Positions 1 to 14,000 of a stretch of 64,000 nt of DNA are shown piece after piece; positions within the stretch are counted from its first letter, which is position 1; the number at the start of each line of letters is the position of its first letter. A program made the position numbers and the translations under genes. The notes below the pieces were generated by a model. That model saw only the letters and a program-made list of their open reading frames with translations, made no database searches and was not told the origin of the DNA. Origin of the DNA: Sphagnum compactum (lineage: Eukaryota; Bryophyta; Sphagnopsida; Sphagnales); contig OZ234493.1 of the NCBI GenBank assembly GCA_965153455.1, forward strand, positions 7,492,213-7,556,212, given 5' to 3'.

Positions 1-783
1 CACCATAGCAATACAAATCAATTTTAAATAGTTGAATGTAATGTTTACATTTAGGTTATACTTGGAGCTGTGGACATAATAAACATGTCACATTTACTTC
101 TAAACTATTGCAATTTCTGAATGCACAAAAAATGTGTATGTTATCATATGCCAATTTGGTTGTGATGTTTCTCCATGAATGATTGTTGCACTTCCACTCA
201 ATAATTGTTTGAATTTCAAATTCCAATTGGAGCTTCGGTGTGAACACAATAACATGAGCTTTTTGCAAGTGTAATCAATTGGTTGATTTTTCATGAACTT
301 TTCAAGTGATAACTTAAATTAATGTTGAAATCTTTTTATGTGTTTATATATTTCTAATGCATGAGGGAAACATTAATTTGATAAGTTTGAAATGAAGCCA
401 TGGGTTGTGAGGGTGCAGAAACTCCTCTAGCAGTTCAAAACTTTTGTGAGCTTGTTTGGTTTCTACTACTGTGATCAACAAGTGATGCGAGTAACAACTT
501 ACATGGAACTGACTGTTGGAGGGCTGTAAATCAGCAAAATTCGGAGTCTCTGAAGGTAGAAGAGTTTACCAGACTTCCTTCCATAAATTTGCAGTGCAAC
601 ATGATGTGGAAGTGTGTGGTCTGCAACCTCTGGACCTGCAAGACAATATTTCACCTTGCAAAAACCCTAGAAAACAAGAGTTTACTATTTGGGTTTGCCC
701 ACGACCATCTGTTGTTCCATGAATCTGCAGGCTAAAAGAGAACATGAAATCATAAATGGATTATTCCTTAGTCTGGAGAAAGC
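1..783. other. Flank downstream of the CNOT9-like gene
   Basis: No protein, RNA or repeat is recognised. The part next to position 783 is presumably 3' untranslated sequence of the minus-strand gene that ends at 784. Short open frames here are near chance length. Confidence 0.4.
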
Positions 784-3700
784 TCAAGCAAACTGCTCTG
801 CAAGAGCATGGACTTGATTATGTGTGAGCATACCTCCTTGCCTGACAGAGGGGGACCACCCCTGCTTGTTCAGATCAAGTTGTTGAAGGGGGTTAGACAA
901 GTCAGATGTGGGAGTACATGGGGAGGCTTTGCGAGAACAGCTAGGGGAGGCCAGATGAGAACTTGTGTCAAGAAGCCCACCACTGGAAGGCAAGTTGTCT
1001 TTATCAGAGTTGAAGCTTGAAGTGGTTGCTGGACTCTGATTCTCAGAATCAGGTGAGACCTCTGGCATGTGAGACCAAGCCTTCCCTGTGTTGAGTAGGA
1101 GCTGGTGGTGCAGATGGCGAAAGAGTGGATAAACCTACATGAAACTCCTCTGCTTGTCAATTTGGAGAATCACTGACTTACTGCTTGAGTTCATCTATCC
1201 TGCTCATTCAAGTCCCCTTCTGGCAGCCTGTTTGTCCCTACTATCTTCTTCCAAAAGACAAGACCTTAACAGTTTATGTCATGCAGGTGATTGACATTGT
1301 CGCCCCAGATGACCACAATACATGCATCCCAAATAGATTGCAAACAAACAAATATCAATCAATACATCAAGCTGCAGTTCACACATACTAATCTTCTTTG
1401 AGACAGAAGGGGTAGTAGTACCTTCTTGAGTTCATGAAAAGTGTGATCCTGCAGCTGCTGAGGCAGATTATCCTTGACCAACTGTAACGCTCTGTAATTG
1501 GGGCACACTATAGCATTTATGCTTCTCAAGTGTTGGAGATAATGAACTTCCTAAGCTCAAAGACAAGAATAATGGGTGGCTAGTATCTTCAAATCTTCAT
1601 CAGAATTATAACCTTTTGATATGAAGATTATGAGCACATACGTACCTGGGGTGTTGGCAGAGTAGAATATAGCTGCGGACGACATGAAACACGAGGCGTG
1701 GCGAGAAATCTTGTACCACAGCAAGTACAGCAACCTCGACAACAACACAGGCAAGGCACAAGAAGTCAGCTGATAGGTTTGGCCGTGGCAAGAGTTTGAG
1801 CAATTAGCATGTCCTGCACTCCCCACAATTTGTGTTTTGAAGTAAAAGGACCTCACCAGATGTGTAAGCATTATCAAGATATCCATAGCAAGGTTCGAAG
1901 TTGGATCACAGACGGCAGCAAGGGTTCTGCTGTCTCTTAGCATTGATTCAAGAATTGACATTGAGATCTGCAAAACCCATTTTCACTGTTCTTAATCTCA
2001 TCATAAAAGTTCATCTCTAAAGACATCTCATGCTGTTAGCTAACCAATCAAAACATTCTTGAGTTGTCTTTCCCTTATGTTTATATGCAATTGAGAGATG
2101 TCAATTCATCTATGTTCACATCATTTCTCTCCTTACTCTCTTTCATCTTCCTCTTACTTCTCAGTCTGGTCATTAACCAGCATATCTGGAACCCCTCATC
2201 TATTTGCCTGTAAAATTATGACTGCAAGCTTAAGAAACAATGAGCTCCAATTCTGACTCAGCCTGTGTTCCCACCACTTTTGACAGTCTGCTTCCCACTT
2301 CAATTGCATGAATACAAGCTGCAATGATATCACTTTCAAGGGCCCATTGTGTTATTTCTTCTTTGCAATCCTGCACAATTGTCACTTGCTGTCAGTTCAA
2401 ATAGCAGAGAACAAGAACATCCAAGAAACTTGCACCCAGAGCAGAAAATGACTTTGTACTTCATCACGGTTGATGGCAAGATCAATGTTCATGGGTTTTG
2501 CAAATGAGAACTGGACCTTGCACAGCAGGTCAATTATGGATAAGGATATTGCTCGAATATTCTCATATACCTCTCCCGTATATGTCGAAAGGATAAAAGG
2601 AAGGAGTAGGTTCGGCATGTATGCTGCAGAGGAAGTGGGAACCATGATCACTTGTTAAAGGAAAGGTGCAGCGATATCAGAAGGCTTTATAGATTGACTT
2701 CTGCTTAAGTCAAAAGTAAAATGAACTACTGCTGAAGCTCCAGATATGGAATTTCTGAGTGTGGACACAGGATGATTCCCATGCAACTCAATACAAAGTT
2801 ATTTGTCTTGATTCATCTGAATCACAGCAATTGCTGCATATGCCTCTAAGGTTGATATAAATGTTATGGTTGTTTAATTTACACCACAACAGGCCTTCAG
2901 CAACCAAGTTACCAAGGTCTGTATGTCCAGTAACATGCTTGAGGATGTTTTAGAGGAATCCATGTGCATGTTGTCCATGAAGGAGAAAATTAGATTACAT
3001 GCTACCTTTGACATAGGGAATACGTGTCTCCTCATTTGCAGCAATGGCCTGCATTATTGCATGCCCAAACACAGTTATTCCATGACTAGTGCACTGCTGC
3101 CAATGTCTTGGAACTAAATGAGGACTTTTACTTCAACTTGTCTGTACATAAAAGCAATACAAGCTGATCCTTTTCCTAGTGTTTTGCTATGAATTAGAAT
3201 TAAAAGCAGTACAAAATCCTTCCAAATTTACCTGAAAAAGTGTCAACACATTGGCAAGGCGCTTAGATCCTCTTACATTTAGATCACCAGCATAGAGCCT
3301 TGCATAAGTTGAGATTATCTCCTGCAACAGGGCAGGAAGTATAATCACTAAAGCATTTGATTGCACAATGCAGCAATTGCAGATGTACTAATCATAAACT
3401 GGATTAGTATGTGCTGTGCAAGGGGGTGAGTGCAATCATTCATTCAAGCGAACCAGAAAACTCCACTGAGAAGGACAAATCTTGCTAGTCAAGATGCACA
3501 TCAACTCTGGATGTCCTAACTGTTGAAATTAAGTCTGATTCATTTCCCTATGGATGGACTCCCACAAACTGGTTTGATATTGCTACAGCAGCAGGACAAA
3601 GGTGGTGTACACCAAGATCACAATTTCACATCCAGAGTTGTGAGTGCAGAGGAATGTCATGCTGGAACAACCACCAAGCCACCATAATATGATCACTGTA

Positions 3701-4500
3701 GCAAGTGCATGATAATTTAAAACATCTGATGGGACTATTGTGCTGAGTAGGATGCTCAATTTGTGATGCTTGATTTCCAAACAAACGATTATGTATAGAG
3801 GAATGCCCTGAGTGGAGCACATTCTTTAATTTGAAGCCCTAACACTGAGGGCTGTAGCCCAAAGCCCAGGGTTGAAAATTATAGAATGCCTGACACAGAG
3901 GGCATTCCTCTGCATAAACAAATGGGTACATCTTTGCATTTTCATCCTCATTTTATGGGAAAGAGTGCATTACACTCCAGTGAAATGCGCCATCCCTGTA
4001 AGGGGATGCAATATTCTTTATAACGTGCGGATATTAACACAGGGAAATCAGACCCGGTGCTTTACTATCAAGTTAATGGCACACAGTACCTGAAGCAAGA
4101 CTGCAAGAGTTCCACAAGAATAGTACAGGGCAATCGCAGCATTTCGGTAGTAGGCAATATCTTGTTCTCTTCTCTGCAACCAAATTCTCAACAAATGTTT
4201 AGCACATGAATGCAGCCCACAGAATCAATGCATTTAGGAACGACTGCAATCAAGGGAATCTGTTCAGAACAAATGTACGAAAGACGTGGATTACGACAAG
4301 AGTAAGAGACTGGTGAGATTGACTGATGAGAATTGCTGAACTGAAATTCTATCAAGCGACAAATTGTCCTAGAAGAAGGGAGAGAGTGCAGCTTGTGAGA
4401 CCTCAATCAGGTGTCCGCTCAGGCATCGTAAAGCGTTTTCACGCAGATCGCAGTCTTGCAGCTCCAGAATGACCTCGGATATGGCCATCGGCTTCTTCAT
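784..4500 (-). CDS. Diverged CNOT9/CAF40 (Rcd1-like) CCR4-NOT subunit, 9 exons, 369 aa
   Basis: Nine exons close in phase: 4402-4500, 4090-4173, 3232-3321, 3006-3048, 2517-2623, 2275-2370, 1857-1967, 1422-1550, 784-1134, all with GT-AG introns. The product aligns along the whole armadillo-type fold of CNOT9: LRENALRCLSGH (canonical LRENALLELSKK), CGTLAVLLQEI (FGTIAALLQEI), NEETRIPYVKAYMPNLLLPF, NIRAISLSIIDLLCK (YLRLTSLGVIGALVK), SDIIAACIHAIEVGSRLSK (TEIIPLCLRTMEMGSELSK), then LPQQLQDHTFHELKK. In the family the protein is a non-catalytic scaffold of the CCR4-NOT deadenylase that docks RNA-binding and silencing factors. CNOT9 is normally one of the best-conserved eukaryotic proteins, so this low similarity marks a fast-evolving paralogue. 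From about residue 276 the tail is Ser/Pro-rich with no predicted fold. The start is the first in-frame ATG (4498-4500); an upstream coding exon cannot be excluded. No frameshift or internal stop is seen. Confidence 0.85.
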
Positions 4501-5221
4501 CCATTGACTCTTGTGCCTCCGCCCCCCTCTTTTCTTGTTGAGCTTCAGCTGTCCGTTATCTGCGCGACAAGATGAAAGCAAATCGCCACTAGATCACCAA
4601 TCGCAGATAGACGCGTATCTGCGCGCTTAACGCATGTAGTGCCGTGAAACATCCAGGAATTGTTTTCACAGATTGAGATCCAGGCAGACACGTCCACGTT
4701 CAACGTATCAATGGAGGCAAGCGATCACGCTCCACGAGCAAGCCGAGTCAGGGAACTCGTCGACGATGAAGTTCAATCCAAAGCTTGCACATAAATCAAT
4801 GTAATAAGTGCGCCACGGCTGTCAAAATGCTCATCTGGAGATTATTTCAACGATGCAGGCCCAGACTGAACTTATTCGAACAGTTCCGCAGCAGTACTAC
4901 TTGACAGATTCAGAGTAAATGATTTTTGTCTACACTTTTTCTTAGAGATATGCGAGTTTCTTCCACACAACCGTAAGGGCTTAGGCACGGAATAGAGAGC
5001 AGACAAGAAAATATCCCAGAGAATTGCGTCCCAGCAGCAACCAAAATTCTTTTCAAAGAATCGAAGCGTCTGTAACACGGATATTGCGAAAAACGTCATG
5101 ACGAGAAATCTAATCCCACGGAGACAAATACACGAAAAATCAGTTAATTACCAACATAATCGTCACGGACACGAAATTTTGCTCACCAAGTTTCGCTCAT
5201 CTGATTTATTATCTAGTCCAG

Positions 5222-5248
5222 GAAAGAAAGAAAGAAAGAAAGAAAGAA
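5222..5248 (+). repeat. (GAAA)n microsatellite
   Basis: About 6.5 uninterrupted copies of a GAAA tetranucleotide. It probably varies in length between individuals. Confidence 0.95.
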
Positions 5249-5358
5249 CCGTGCCTGAAGTAATAATAACATCAAAGATTTAGACAGTAAACTAGTACCG
5301 GCATATTCCGATGTGACGAGTAAATTCGCTTTCTCCTCTTGCGCAACGTTGTCACACG

Positions 5359-5388
5359 CAGTAGTAGTAGTAGCAGCAGCAGCAGCAC
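5359..5388 (+). repeat. (AGT)n-(AGC)n compound microsatellite
   Basis: Four AGT units run directly into five AGC units. Confidence 0.9.
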
Positions 5389-5558
5389 ACACAGGATCGT
5401 CCGCAACCTCCGCCATGACTACAAAACGCACTTTCTTCTTACATTCTCGAACGATGCACACCCCAAGTTGTTTGCGCGCAACAATGCGCTTGTGTGTTTT
5501 CTTTTCTGTTTCAGTCTCTCAGTGTTTTATGTGCCATGCAGCGCAAACTGATTTAATC

Positions 5559-5583
5559 TTTTTTTTTTTTTTTTTTTTTTTTT
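5559..5583 (+). repeat. Poly-T tract of 25 nt
   Basis: An uninterrupted homopolymer. On the minus strand it is a poly-A run and could be the tail of an old retroposed copy, but I see no body sequence that fits. Confidence 0.9.
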
Positions 5584-5679
5584 CTCAGCAAACGGATTTT
5601 CTATTTCCTATTTGATAAACTTTTCCACAAAAATATTTGTTGTTATTATATTGTGCTACTTGTAGTAATGATTAATGGT

Positions 5680-7460
5680 TGGTACATCCCTTTACCAGAC
5701 AGGGTTCCAAAACTTACAATGCATGCTTCTTATTATGTAGGCCGATTGCGGTTAGATTTTGAAGGATTCTTCACTTATGTTTCATGCGAATGTCATGACG
5801 ATCTATTTATTGGAAAATGCTTTTGTGCTCTAGTAATTCATCAAGACATCCCAAGTTGTTTCACAACAATTGCTTGGCCTTGAACCACCTATGTTCCACC
5901 TTGCAAAACACCCCATGTAAGCTTGTATTGCATGCTCAATTGTGAGAATCTCTGCAATCACACACAGAGGCACAACATAAAAAAGGATACCCGTCTTCCA
6001 AAGCTTCAGCCATTTACACTGCTTTGTCTTCAATATTTCCCAGCTATGAACCGCATGTGGTCATCAAATTGTCGATTTAAACTTTCTTTCACTTTCTCCA
6101 TCTTCTCTACATGTACATCTATGGACTTCGTGATATACAAGTAGTGTAAGGCATGGCCCTTCAATGTTGCATGCCATTGGTTCCTACTTGGAACCAATGG
6201 AACTCCTTCGTTGTTCACATTGATCAACATTTTCCCCCTACCTCCTCCTATGGTTGAGTCCATCTTCTGCTTTTTGGCAGCAGCCCTACTTTGTCGGCGG
6301 ACTGCATTAACATGCAAATGCCTCATATCCTCCACTAAACTAGAAACATTTATTTTTTATGGCTCTCCAGAAGCATAAGTAATCAGTTCTCAGCATTCTG
6401 CAGACCCTGGCAATGTTGAATGTTCCTGTGGAGGTAAGTTGTGAATTAATGTCTAGTACAGACCTCCCTCTGAACAGTAATCTTCACGATCTCATATTCC
6501 AAGTTAGTATGTGCTTGTTGCAGAAGGTCTTGGTCTATAGTGTCGTGAATGGTGTTTTGTGGCATTTGGGTATATGCCATAACTATAATTAGTCTTTGTG
6601 TGTATGCACCTCCCATAGGTTGGCTATTCCCCAAGCTATTTGGAGGTCGATGTTGGTTCAAAAGGGGTCACATTGTAGCAAGTGGTAGTTGGTTAGGTAC
6701 TAAGTGTTGCATTCCAACCAACCCAGGACCTCTCTAGCATGCATGTTTCCCCACCCCCTATACATGGCATGGTTAACATCGATTGTTGCAAACAAAGTAA
6801 AGCTTTCCCACGAAATAAAAAAAATATTGATGAGCCTTATCTCTGCTCATGGAAAGGACTATGCCACCAACTTGGATGTGCCCGCATGTTGCTTTCGTGG
6901 AACTTCCATAGGGTCTTCTTCACTATCGCTTGTCCCCTCATCTAAAGGGGGACAAAAATCCTCATTTGGGTTTTCATCAAAATCATCTTCAAAATCCTCT
7001 TCAATGTTGTATCCAAGGTTATCATCCTTAGCCATGTTTGGCACCTCAACTGCAGCTATTCGGCTACTACATTGAGCAAGTCCTACAGTAACAACATTGC
7101 CAACAATAACAAGCTTGGCTACAACTTTTGTTGTTGTGACGTGCTCTTTGAGCCTACAAAAAAAATCACTTCCAGATTGCACAAGTCATGGAACACATGG
7201 CTATGACAACGAAAAGGTTGTGACACAAAATGCTAAAATAACCACAGGGTTGTGGCCGAAAACAAAAGGAGATCGTGTGTGCAATATTCTCGAGTTGGCA
7301 AAATTGAAACCCAAAAACAACATTGAACGGGAAAGCTTACCATTGCGTAGACTACAATATGGAGTGTCAACGCTTCTGGTTTTGGACGATCATTCTTCGC
7401 CTCAACTCCTCGTACGTGTTGATGTTAGTCTCTTCTTGTGTTTGGTTGCTTGAAATCAAG
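5680..7460 (-). pseudogene. Decayed CACTA-type accessory protein (PF03004-like)
   Basis: On the minus strand, pieces occur in the order expected of the plant En/Spm accessory protein: a basic segment TYEELRRRMIVQNQKR (about 7400), an acidic linker with FEDDFDENPNEDF (about 6990), then GRGKMLINVNNEGVPLVP followed by KMEKVKESLNRQFD (6260-6050). This resembles the family pattern of a gly-rich basic stretch, 'G.P.G.N', then 'W.dVP...K..iw..l...Fd'. Further on come WLKLW (about 6000) and SNRNRP (about 5750), which recall 'WkwLv.yW' and 'NR.....H..G'. Stops and frame changes separate the pieces, so the gene is dead. The assignment rests on motif order only and is tentative. It runs opposite to the TNP2 remnant at 11-14 kb. 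Confidence 0.4.
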
Positions 7461-7559
7461 CTCATAACCATTGGTATGAGAATCCCAACAACAACCTTAT
7501 TCCCATACCCAAGTCCTAATGATGTAGTGTGCAAAAGAATGGGTGCAGAATGAAGACAA

Positions 7560-10500
7560 CACAATGCAAAATAATAATGCAGAGCAACAAGCGCAACACA
7601 AAGTAATGGGCATGCTCGAATTTCAAACTGAAGGATCTATGGCCCTGGTGCTACATAACGGGATTGATTGATTTGTAAGATCATGTGGTTGTCCAGTGTT
7701 CCCTTGGTGCTTGAGTGTGGGCTTTGCCTGATGATGTGGTTAGTTTGAACATTTTTCAAGGCGATTTGCCTAAATATTTGATTAGGTTGAAAAACATTTT
7801 GTGAAAAATCTCAAATGGGGCCTTAATTCCAACCCCACCTAGGAAAACCCAAGTTATTGTCCTTCAAGGGGAAGTAGTTTAGGTATCCTCCATGCGCATC
7901 ACTAATGGAGTTTGTGAATATATACACACGTTGCCCATCTGCATCAAGCTGATGGAGAAACAAAGGTTAGGGTTACCGACAAAGATTAGGGTTATTTTAA
8001 CTTTTTGTGGAGGCCTTATAGGAACAACTCTTTCAAAGACGTTTGATACAGGTCATTGTGGTGAACCTATCTTAAAGATTGTTGAGATTATATGCTTTAA
8101 ATGACCATTATGTATATAATCGAACAAGCATGTTCTAAGGTGCCTAACAATGAGCAACCTAGCACACGTGCTAGCCATTGCATGGAGGGGTTTTCTTGAC
8201 AACATCCATTGGACAATGGTTGTTAGAAGCATGTTCAAGAGTTTTTTGTTGTAGTTTTGGAGTGAAATGTAAGAAGCGACCAACCTTTAAACCTGCAAGT
8301 GCTAAACTTGCATTCCAAGTTGCCCACTTCGTTAAGTCGCAATTTTGGTTAATGTTTTCTATGGTTCTTATTTGTTGGGTATAGTTATTTTGCGTCCACA
8401 TTTCATTTTAGTAAGGGTTACATATCGTATATGCAACTTCTGTAGTTCGAAATTTGATTTGTGATTTGGTTTATCTGTTCCCATCATTACAGGTCAAATG
8501 GAAAACCAAAATGGTCACATAAAAAGGGAACACAATGTAGGGGAGTTGAACACCTCATTGCCAACCTATACTCCAGCATCTGTTGTTTCCAAACATCCCA
8601 AATTAAAATCGATCCATGTTCTCCTATTAGCATTTATAAATACGTTCAGTCATTGATGTGTTAGATAAGTTCAAAAACCATATGCAATTTAAGGTGGTGG
8701 TGGTGGTTTAAAGGTCATTTGTCCATGGGTTGGGTGGTAGATGTTTAAGTTTGTTCATTTTAATTGTTTGTTTGTTTCTTCAATCAAGAAATTGGGTTTA
8801 ATTTTTAAGGCCTCAAACCTTGTAATAAGTGGATGGTTTGATTTGAATGCTAACCAACAACCTATTGGGCAATGCACTCAACAACCAACATATAGAGATT
8901 TGGCTTGTAATAGGGCACACAGTTAGAACCAACACACTTGGTAATAATTGGTTATGTGGTTCCAATGTGGAATTGAAGATGTGTTGGAGGATGTGAATTA
9001 TCATAATCACCCATGCTACGAATGTTGTTGTTATAAATGCATGTTTTTGAGGTGGGTGTATTCTCCTCAGTGTATCTGTTTATTGGATTTGAGGAGCAAT
9101 TGGGGGTCAGTGCGTAAAAAATGGTTGTCTTGTAATTGTTGGAAGTACTATCCTTATTACCTAGTTTACCCCTAATGTTGCATGAAGCCATGTCTTGAAG
9201 ACAAACATACTGATTCACCAGCCACCTAAACACCCACAATTCACTACCACCTAAACACCCATTCTTCATTACAAGCATGTATTTTTCATATATCATAATG
9301 TAAAGCTAGGTGATGGCATTTTTGTGTTCCCAAATATTGTGTCCAAATATCAAGGGTTCATATTTTTGTAAAACCATCAAGGAAGGCAAATGTGGTCTTC
9401 ATGCCATTAAACAAATTTTCAATTTAGGAAACTAAGTTTGTTGCATCAAAGTGGTTTCTGTTTTTAATAATGCCTATATGCTTTTATTGGTTTAAGGTCC
9501 CACTTGTCCTTTCCTATGATCTATGCATAGTTACAATTCTACACTTTTGTTGCCATGTGGGGTTATAACTTCAACATGTTGTGGAGATATTTGTACATGC
9601 CCATACATACATGTTACAGTGGTTGTTCTAAATGTTATGCATCAAACCAATCAACAATCTTGAACTTTAAATGTTATTTTCCAAGGTGTGAATGGGCCCA
9701 CCCACCACACTACATGTAAATGTACCTGCTATTTTATTTGATGCTATATCTTTTGGATGTTACTAAGCATCTAGACTATGTTAACCCCTTTGCTACTTGA
9801 AATGTAATTAGGCCTACATGTTTTTTAATAATATATTTGCAGCCATGTGTGTGAACTCATTGTGTAGTTACCATCCATGCACCATTGTCACCAATTGATG
9901 AACTATAATAGTATGTTATAATGTAATTTCTACAAGATCAATTTTATACCTTGTTTTGACTTTAACAAATATATATGGATATTTTGGCAACATGTAAATA
10001 TTTCCCATTTGAAAGACATTCTAGTTGCGTTGGAGAAGGCTAATGTGAAGTCCATGGGTACATTTGCCAGGCATGCCTTTAAGCTTGTAAGGTATTCAAT
10101 TGTTTTGTGCATAATACATGTTGCCCTCTTTCTTTGTGTCATTGATGTTGTTGTAATGTCTCTATGTTGGGGATGGTTCATTCTTTATGTGTTCCCTAGG
10201 ACTCAACCACCTATACCCAATATTTCCAATGTTTTGAAATCATTGGGTGATGCATTTTTATGTCTTCCTATCCCATTTTTCGATGTTTTATTGTTGTCTG
10301 CTTCGTGTGGATGTTTGAAATAGGCCTTACTACATGTAATGATTGTGTACTCCTAATTATACCATATGAGTTGTTTACCCATGTTCTCACCCTGAATCAA
10401 ATTATACAGTTGCAATGTTTTCTTGTACATGTGGTTCATGTTGTGTTCTAGATTAAATGGTCAGTACCAGAGAACATGCATGGGGAATAATTTGGAGCAT

Positions 10501-11000
10501 TAGGAGGGAGGGTGTGTAATGCACTCTATTGTGTTAGAATTAGAGCTATAAAAGGTGCAAAAAGTCCTATCACCATGGGAAGATGTAGACCTTTGTTATT
10601 TACAGGTTGTGCCATGGGACGCATGTTGTGCAAAATGGTGCTTCTATGTAGTCCTACCACAACCTTGGCACCTATAACAATGTCAAGATTTTACTAACCA
10701 AGTGAAATAAACTCCTTACTTTTGTCCAAACAAATGCAAACCTAGATGGTCCCTTGCATTTATTGGTATGGACAGCACCATGTTCCGACCATGCATAACG
10801 CTTCAAAAGTTTATTGGGTGCATCTGTGATACTCTTCGGAGTTCACTGACGAAGGATTGTTGTAGGTATCAAACAAGCTCGCTAGGTCATCAAAGACTTG
10901 GGATGCACTATTGCCAAATATTTAATTTCTTTTGACTATGCCACCACAAGGCCTGAGGAATCTTAATAGGGTGCATTCATTTCGAGTAAATGGGCCCATG
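7560..11000. other. Intergenic, no recognised gene
   Basis: Moderately AT-rich sequence with many short open frames in several frames and no codon periodicity that I can see. The composition resembles the flanking decayed transposon proteins, so it may be the worn interior of the same or another element. No terminal repeats were found. Confidence 0.35.
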
Positions 11001-11019
11001 AACCAAGCAGCTCATGAAT

Positions 11020-14000
11020 GTGCCAGAAATGAAAAGCTTTGGTGAAGAAAGGAAGCATACGCCATCGAGAATAAGCTTGCCAGGATGGTCTGCAACTGCA
11101 ACTCATGCCATGGTGGGAAGTCATATTTTCGAAAGGTGGTTCATCAACACCTTGTTGAATATTGTCGTGATCAAACACTACTTGCCATGTTTACATCCTA
11201 TGCACATATACCCCGTACCTGGTGGTGCACCTTGTACCCTAATGTAGATTGAACCTTTTTGTTCTACCAGATCATGGCACAAATATGTGCAATGGCCCCA
11301 ATTTAACTTGAAGCTTGGTGTCGGCAATGGGCCCAGTTTTGTGGGAATCTTGCCAATAACCTAATATAGACCTAGTTCTCGTGTGTTATGGTCACAAAAC
11401 AATCAACCATAACAAAGTGGGCTCTTGTAGGATGCACCATCAGATTCCTCTAAAGATGACCGAGTTGATGGGGGTGAGCCTATGTGTGTCCCACTTGACA
11501 TTCTAGTAGTCCCTACTATTGCATCAGAGGAACTCAATGATGATGTCGAATTGGGGATTCAAATGGCAACAACTTTCAATCATACATGGCAAGACATATT
11601 ATGAAGTTAGGATTGAGTATGTATGGGAAATTGGAGACAAAGGTAGGGAAAACCTCTTCACTATTGCAATTGATATGGACCTTAACACCAACCTAGGAGG
11701 GGGTGATGCATATATGGGGGCAGCAGGGCATACATGAATGGATGACCCTCACTACTTGAAACTAATAGCAGAATCCAAGGTGCCCTTATATGATGGGAGT
11801 GAGCTTAGTAGATTGACATGAACTTTGATGTTGTTAAACACATGTGCAACCCATTGGGTCATTAATGCGTTTGTGGATGGATTGCTTTCTATGTTGTGCA
11901 ACTACATTCTACCAAAACCCAACAAACTACCTAGGTCCCATTATGAGGCCAAAAGATTAGTTCAAAATCTTGGCCTAGGGTATTCAACAATTCATGCATG
12001 TGAAAATGGATGTGTGTTGTTTCGCAACCAACACAGTGAAGCAAGTGCGTGCTCGATCTATGGTGAACCTCGGTATGTGGTCGGGCATAGTAAGGTGCCC
12101 AAAAAATGTGTTGAAGCACTTCCCTTTGACCTTAGATTAATGAAGATGTTTAGGACTCCCAACCTTTCTGAGTCAATGAAGTGGCACCAAGACAACAAAA
12201 GTCGTGATGGACTCGACCAACATGTCGTTGATTCCAAAGCATGGGCCCACATTGATACAATGTGGCTAAAATTTGCAGTAGACCCTCACAATTTGAGGCA
12301 CGGTTTGGCTTTGGATGGGGTCAACCCATTTGGGAACCAATCAACAACTTGGTCCACATGGCCAGTTATGATATTGAATTACAACTTGCCGCCATGGTTC
12401 ACCACGAAGAAATTCTTCCTTATGTTTGCTTTGTTGATCCCGGGAGAAGAGTCAATGAAAAACAACAACATCAATACATACCTGGTTCCATTGGTTGAGG
12501 AGTTGTTGGAGTTCTAGAATGGAATAGATGCTTGGGATGTGACATACCCAGAAGGACATCAAAGGTTTAGATTACATGGAATCTTGATGTGGTCAATCCA
12601 TGATTTGTGGCCTATGGATTGCTTTTAGGCCAACATACCAAAGGATACAAAGGGTGTCATGCTTGTGGCCCTGATACATCTACTCGTCATTCAAAGGTAC
12701 TAGGGAAGACCATTTATTGATGTCACAAAAGGTGGCTAAGATCAAATCATCGAATGAGGTATAATACTTCTAATTTGATGGCAAAGTGGAAAGATGAGCA
12801 GCCCCATCAATTATGGCAGGGCATCAAATGTTGTGGTATGCAAAATTGTATGAGAACTAGAAGTTATCTAATCAAAGAAAGGACAACAATCCATGTTCAA
12901 GGACAGGTGTGAAACAATTGTCTATTTTATAGACCTTCCAATAAGGAAGGCAATGTTGTAGGACCATAAAATTCGGCACACATTTGATGTGATGCACTGT
13001 GAGAAGAACTTAACAATCAATGTACTCAAGACCATATTGGGCGAAAAGGACACTCAAAAAGTGCGGCAAGATCTCCAAACTTTAAGAATCTGTCCATCTT
13101 GTTGGCTAAGACCTCACCCCATTGAGGAGTACAAATATTGTGCTTCGAAGAGTCCTATGGGTGATGCCCAAAGAAGAGCGGCCTCTTTTCTTGGATACAT
13201 TGCCAAATTTGAAGTTGCCAACAAGTTTTGCATCAAGTTTCAAAAAACATGTTGTGAAAGGTAAGTTGGGGGCTATGAAGTCTCATGACTACCATGTCTT
13301 GTTTCAATTGATTTTCTTGCTCTGTATGTGACACATAATGACAAAAGAACCTTGAACGGCCATTATGTGCAAGGTTTTCAAGGTTATATGTAACAAGGTT
13401 TATGACCCTTCAAAATACCAAGATTTGAGGAGTTCATATATATATTCACTATGTTTTCTTAAAAAGGTTTTCCCCCCTAGTTTTCTTTTTAATGACACAC
13501 CTAGTTGTCCATCTAGTTGATGAACTTGACTTGTGTGGACATGTGCACATTCATTGGATGTACCCGATCCAACATGCAATGAAAGATTTGAAAGGGTATG
13601 TTCGAAACATGTTTAAGCCAAAAGGCAATATGGGCAAAGGGCTACATCATTGATGAGGCACTTGGGTTATGCATGGAATACATGCAAGGGTTTCAGGCAA
13701 CTAGACAGCATGATTAGGATCCTATTGAAGAAGAGGGGGTGGTTGGGGAGGTCTTGGAGGGTGCGCCCAGACCACAAACACTATCAATCCAATTATGTGA
13801 TGCGACACATACATATGTGTGTGAAAATCACCCTATTCTAAACCATTGCAAGAGTAAGTCCTAACATCTTGATCTAATTAGTCTAGGGGTGACTTATGAT
13901 TATCTTGTTATGGTATGGTTAAGCAATAGTTGTTTGTACGCCTCTTTCTTGGCGCTTCATGTGCACAAGCCTTTGGGTTGCAAGTTTAGATTAAAGTTGT

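Larger units (their letters stand above)
4501..5680. promoter_or_regulatory. 5' flank of the CNOT9-like gene (leader and promoter region)
   Basis: This more GC-balanced stretch lies upstream of the minus-strand CNOT9-like start. A pyrimidine-rich tract ending in AG sits about 60 nt upstream of the ATG and could be a 3' splice site of a leader intron. Three simple repeats follow (listed separately). No TATA box or other promoter element can be placed with confidence. Confidence 0.3.
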
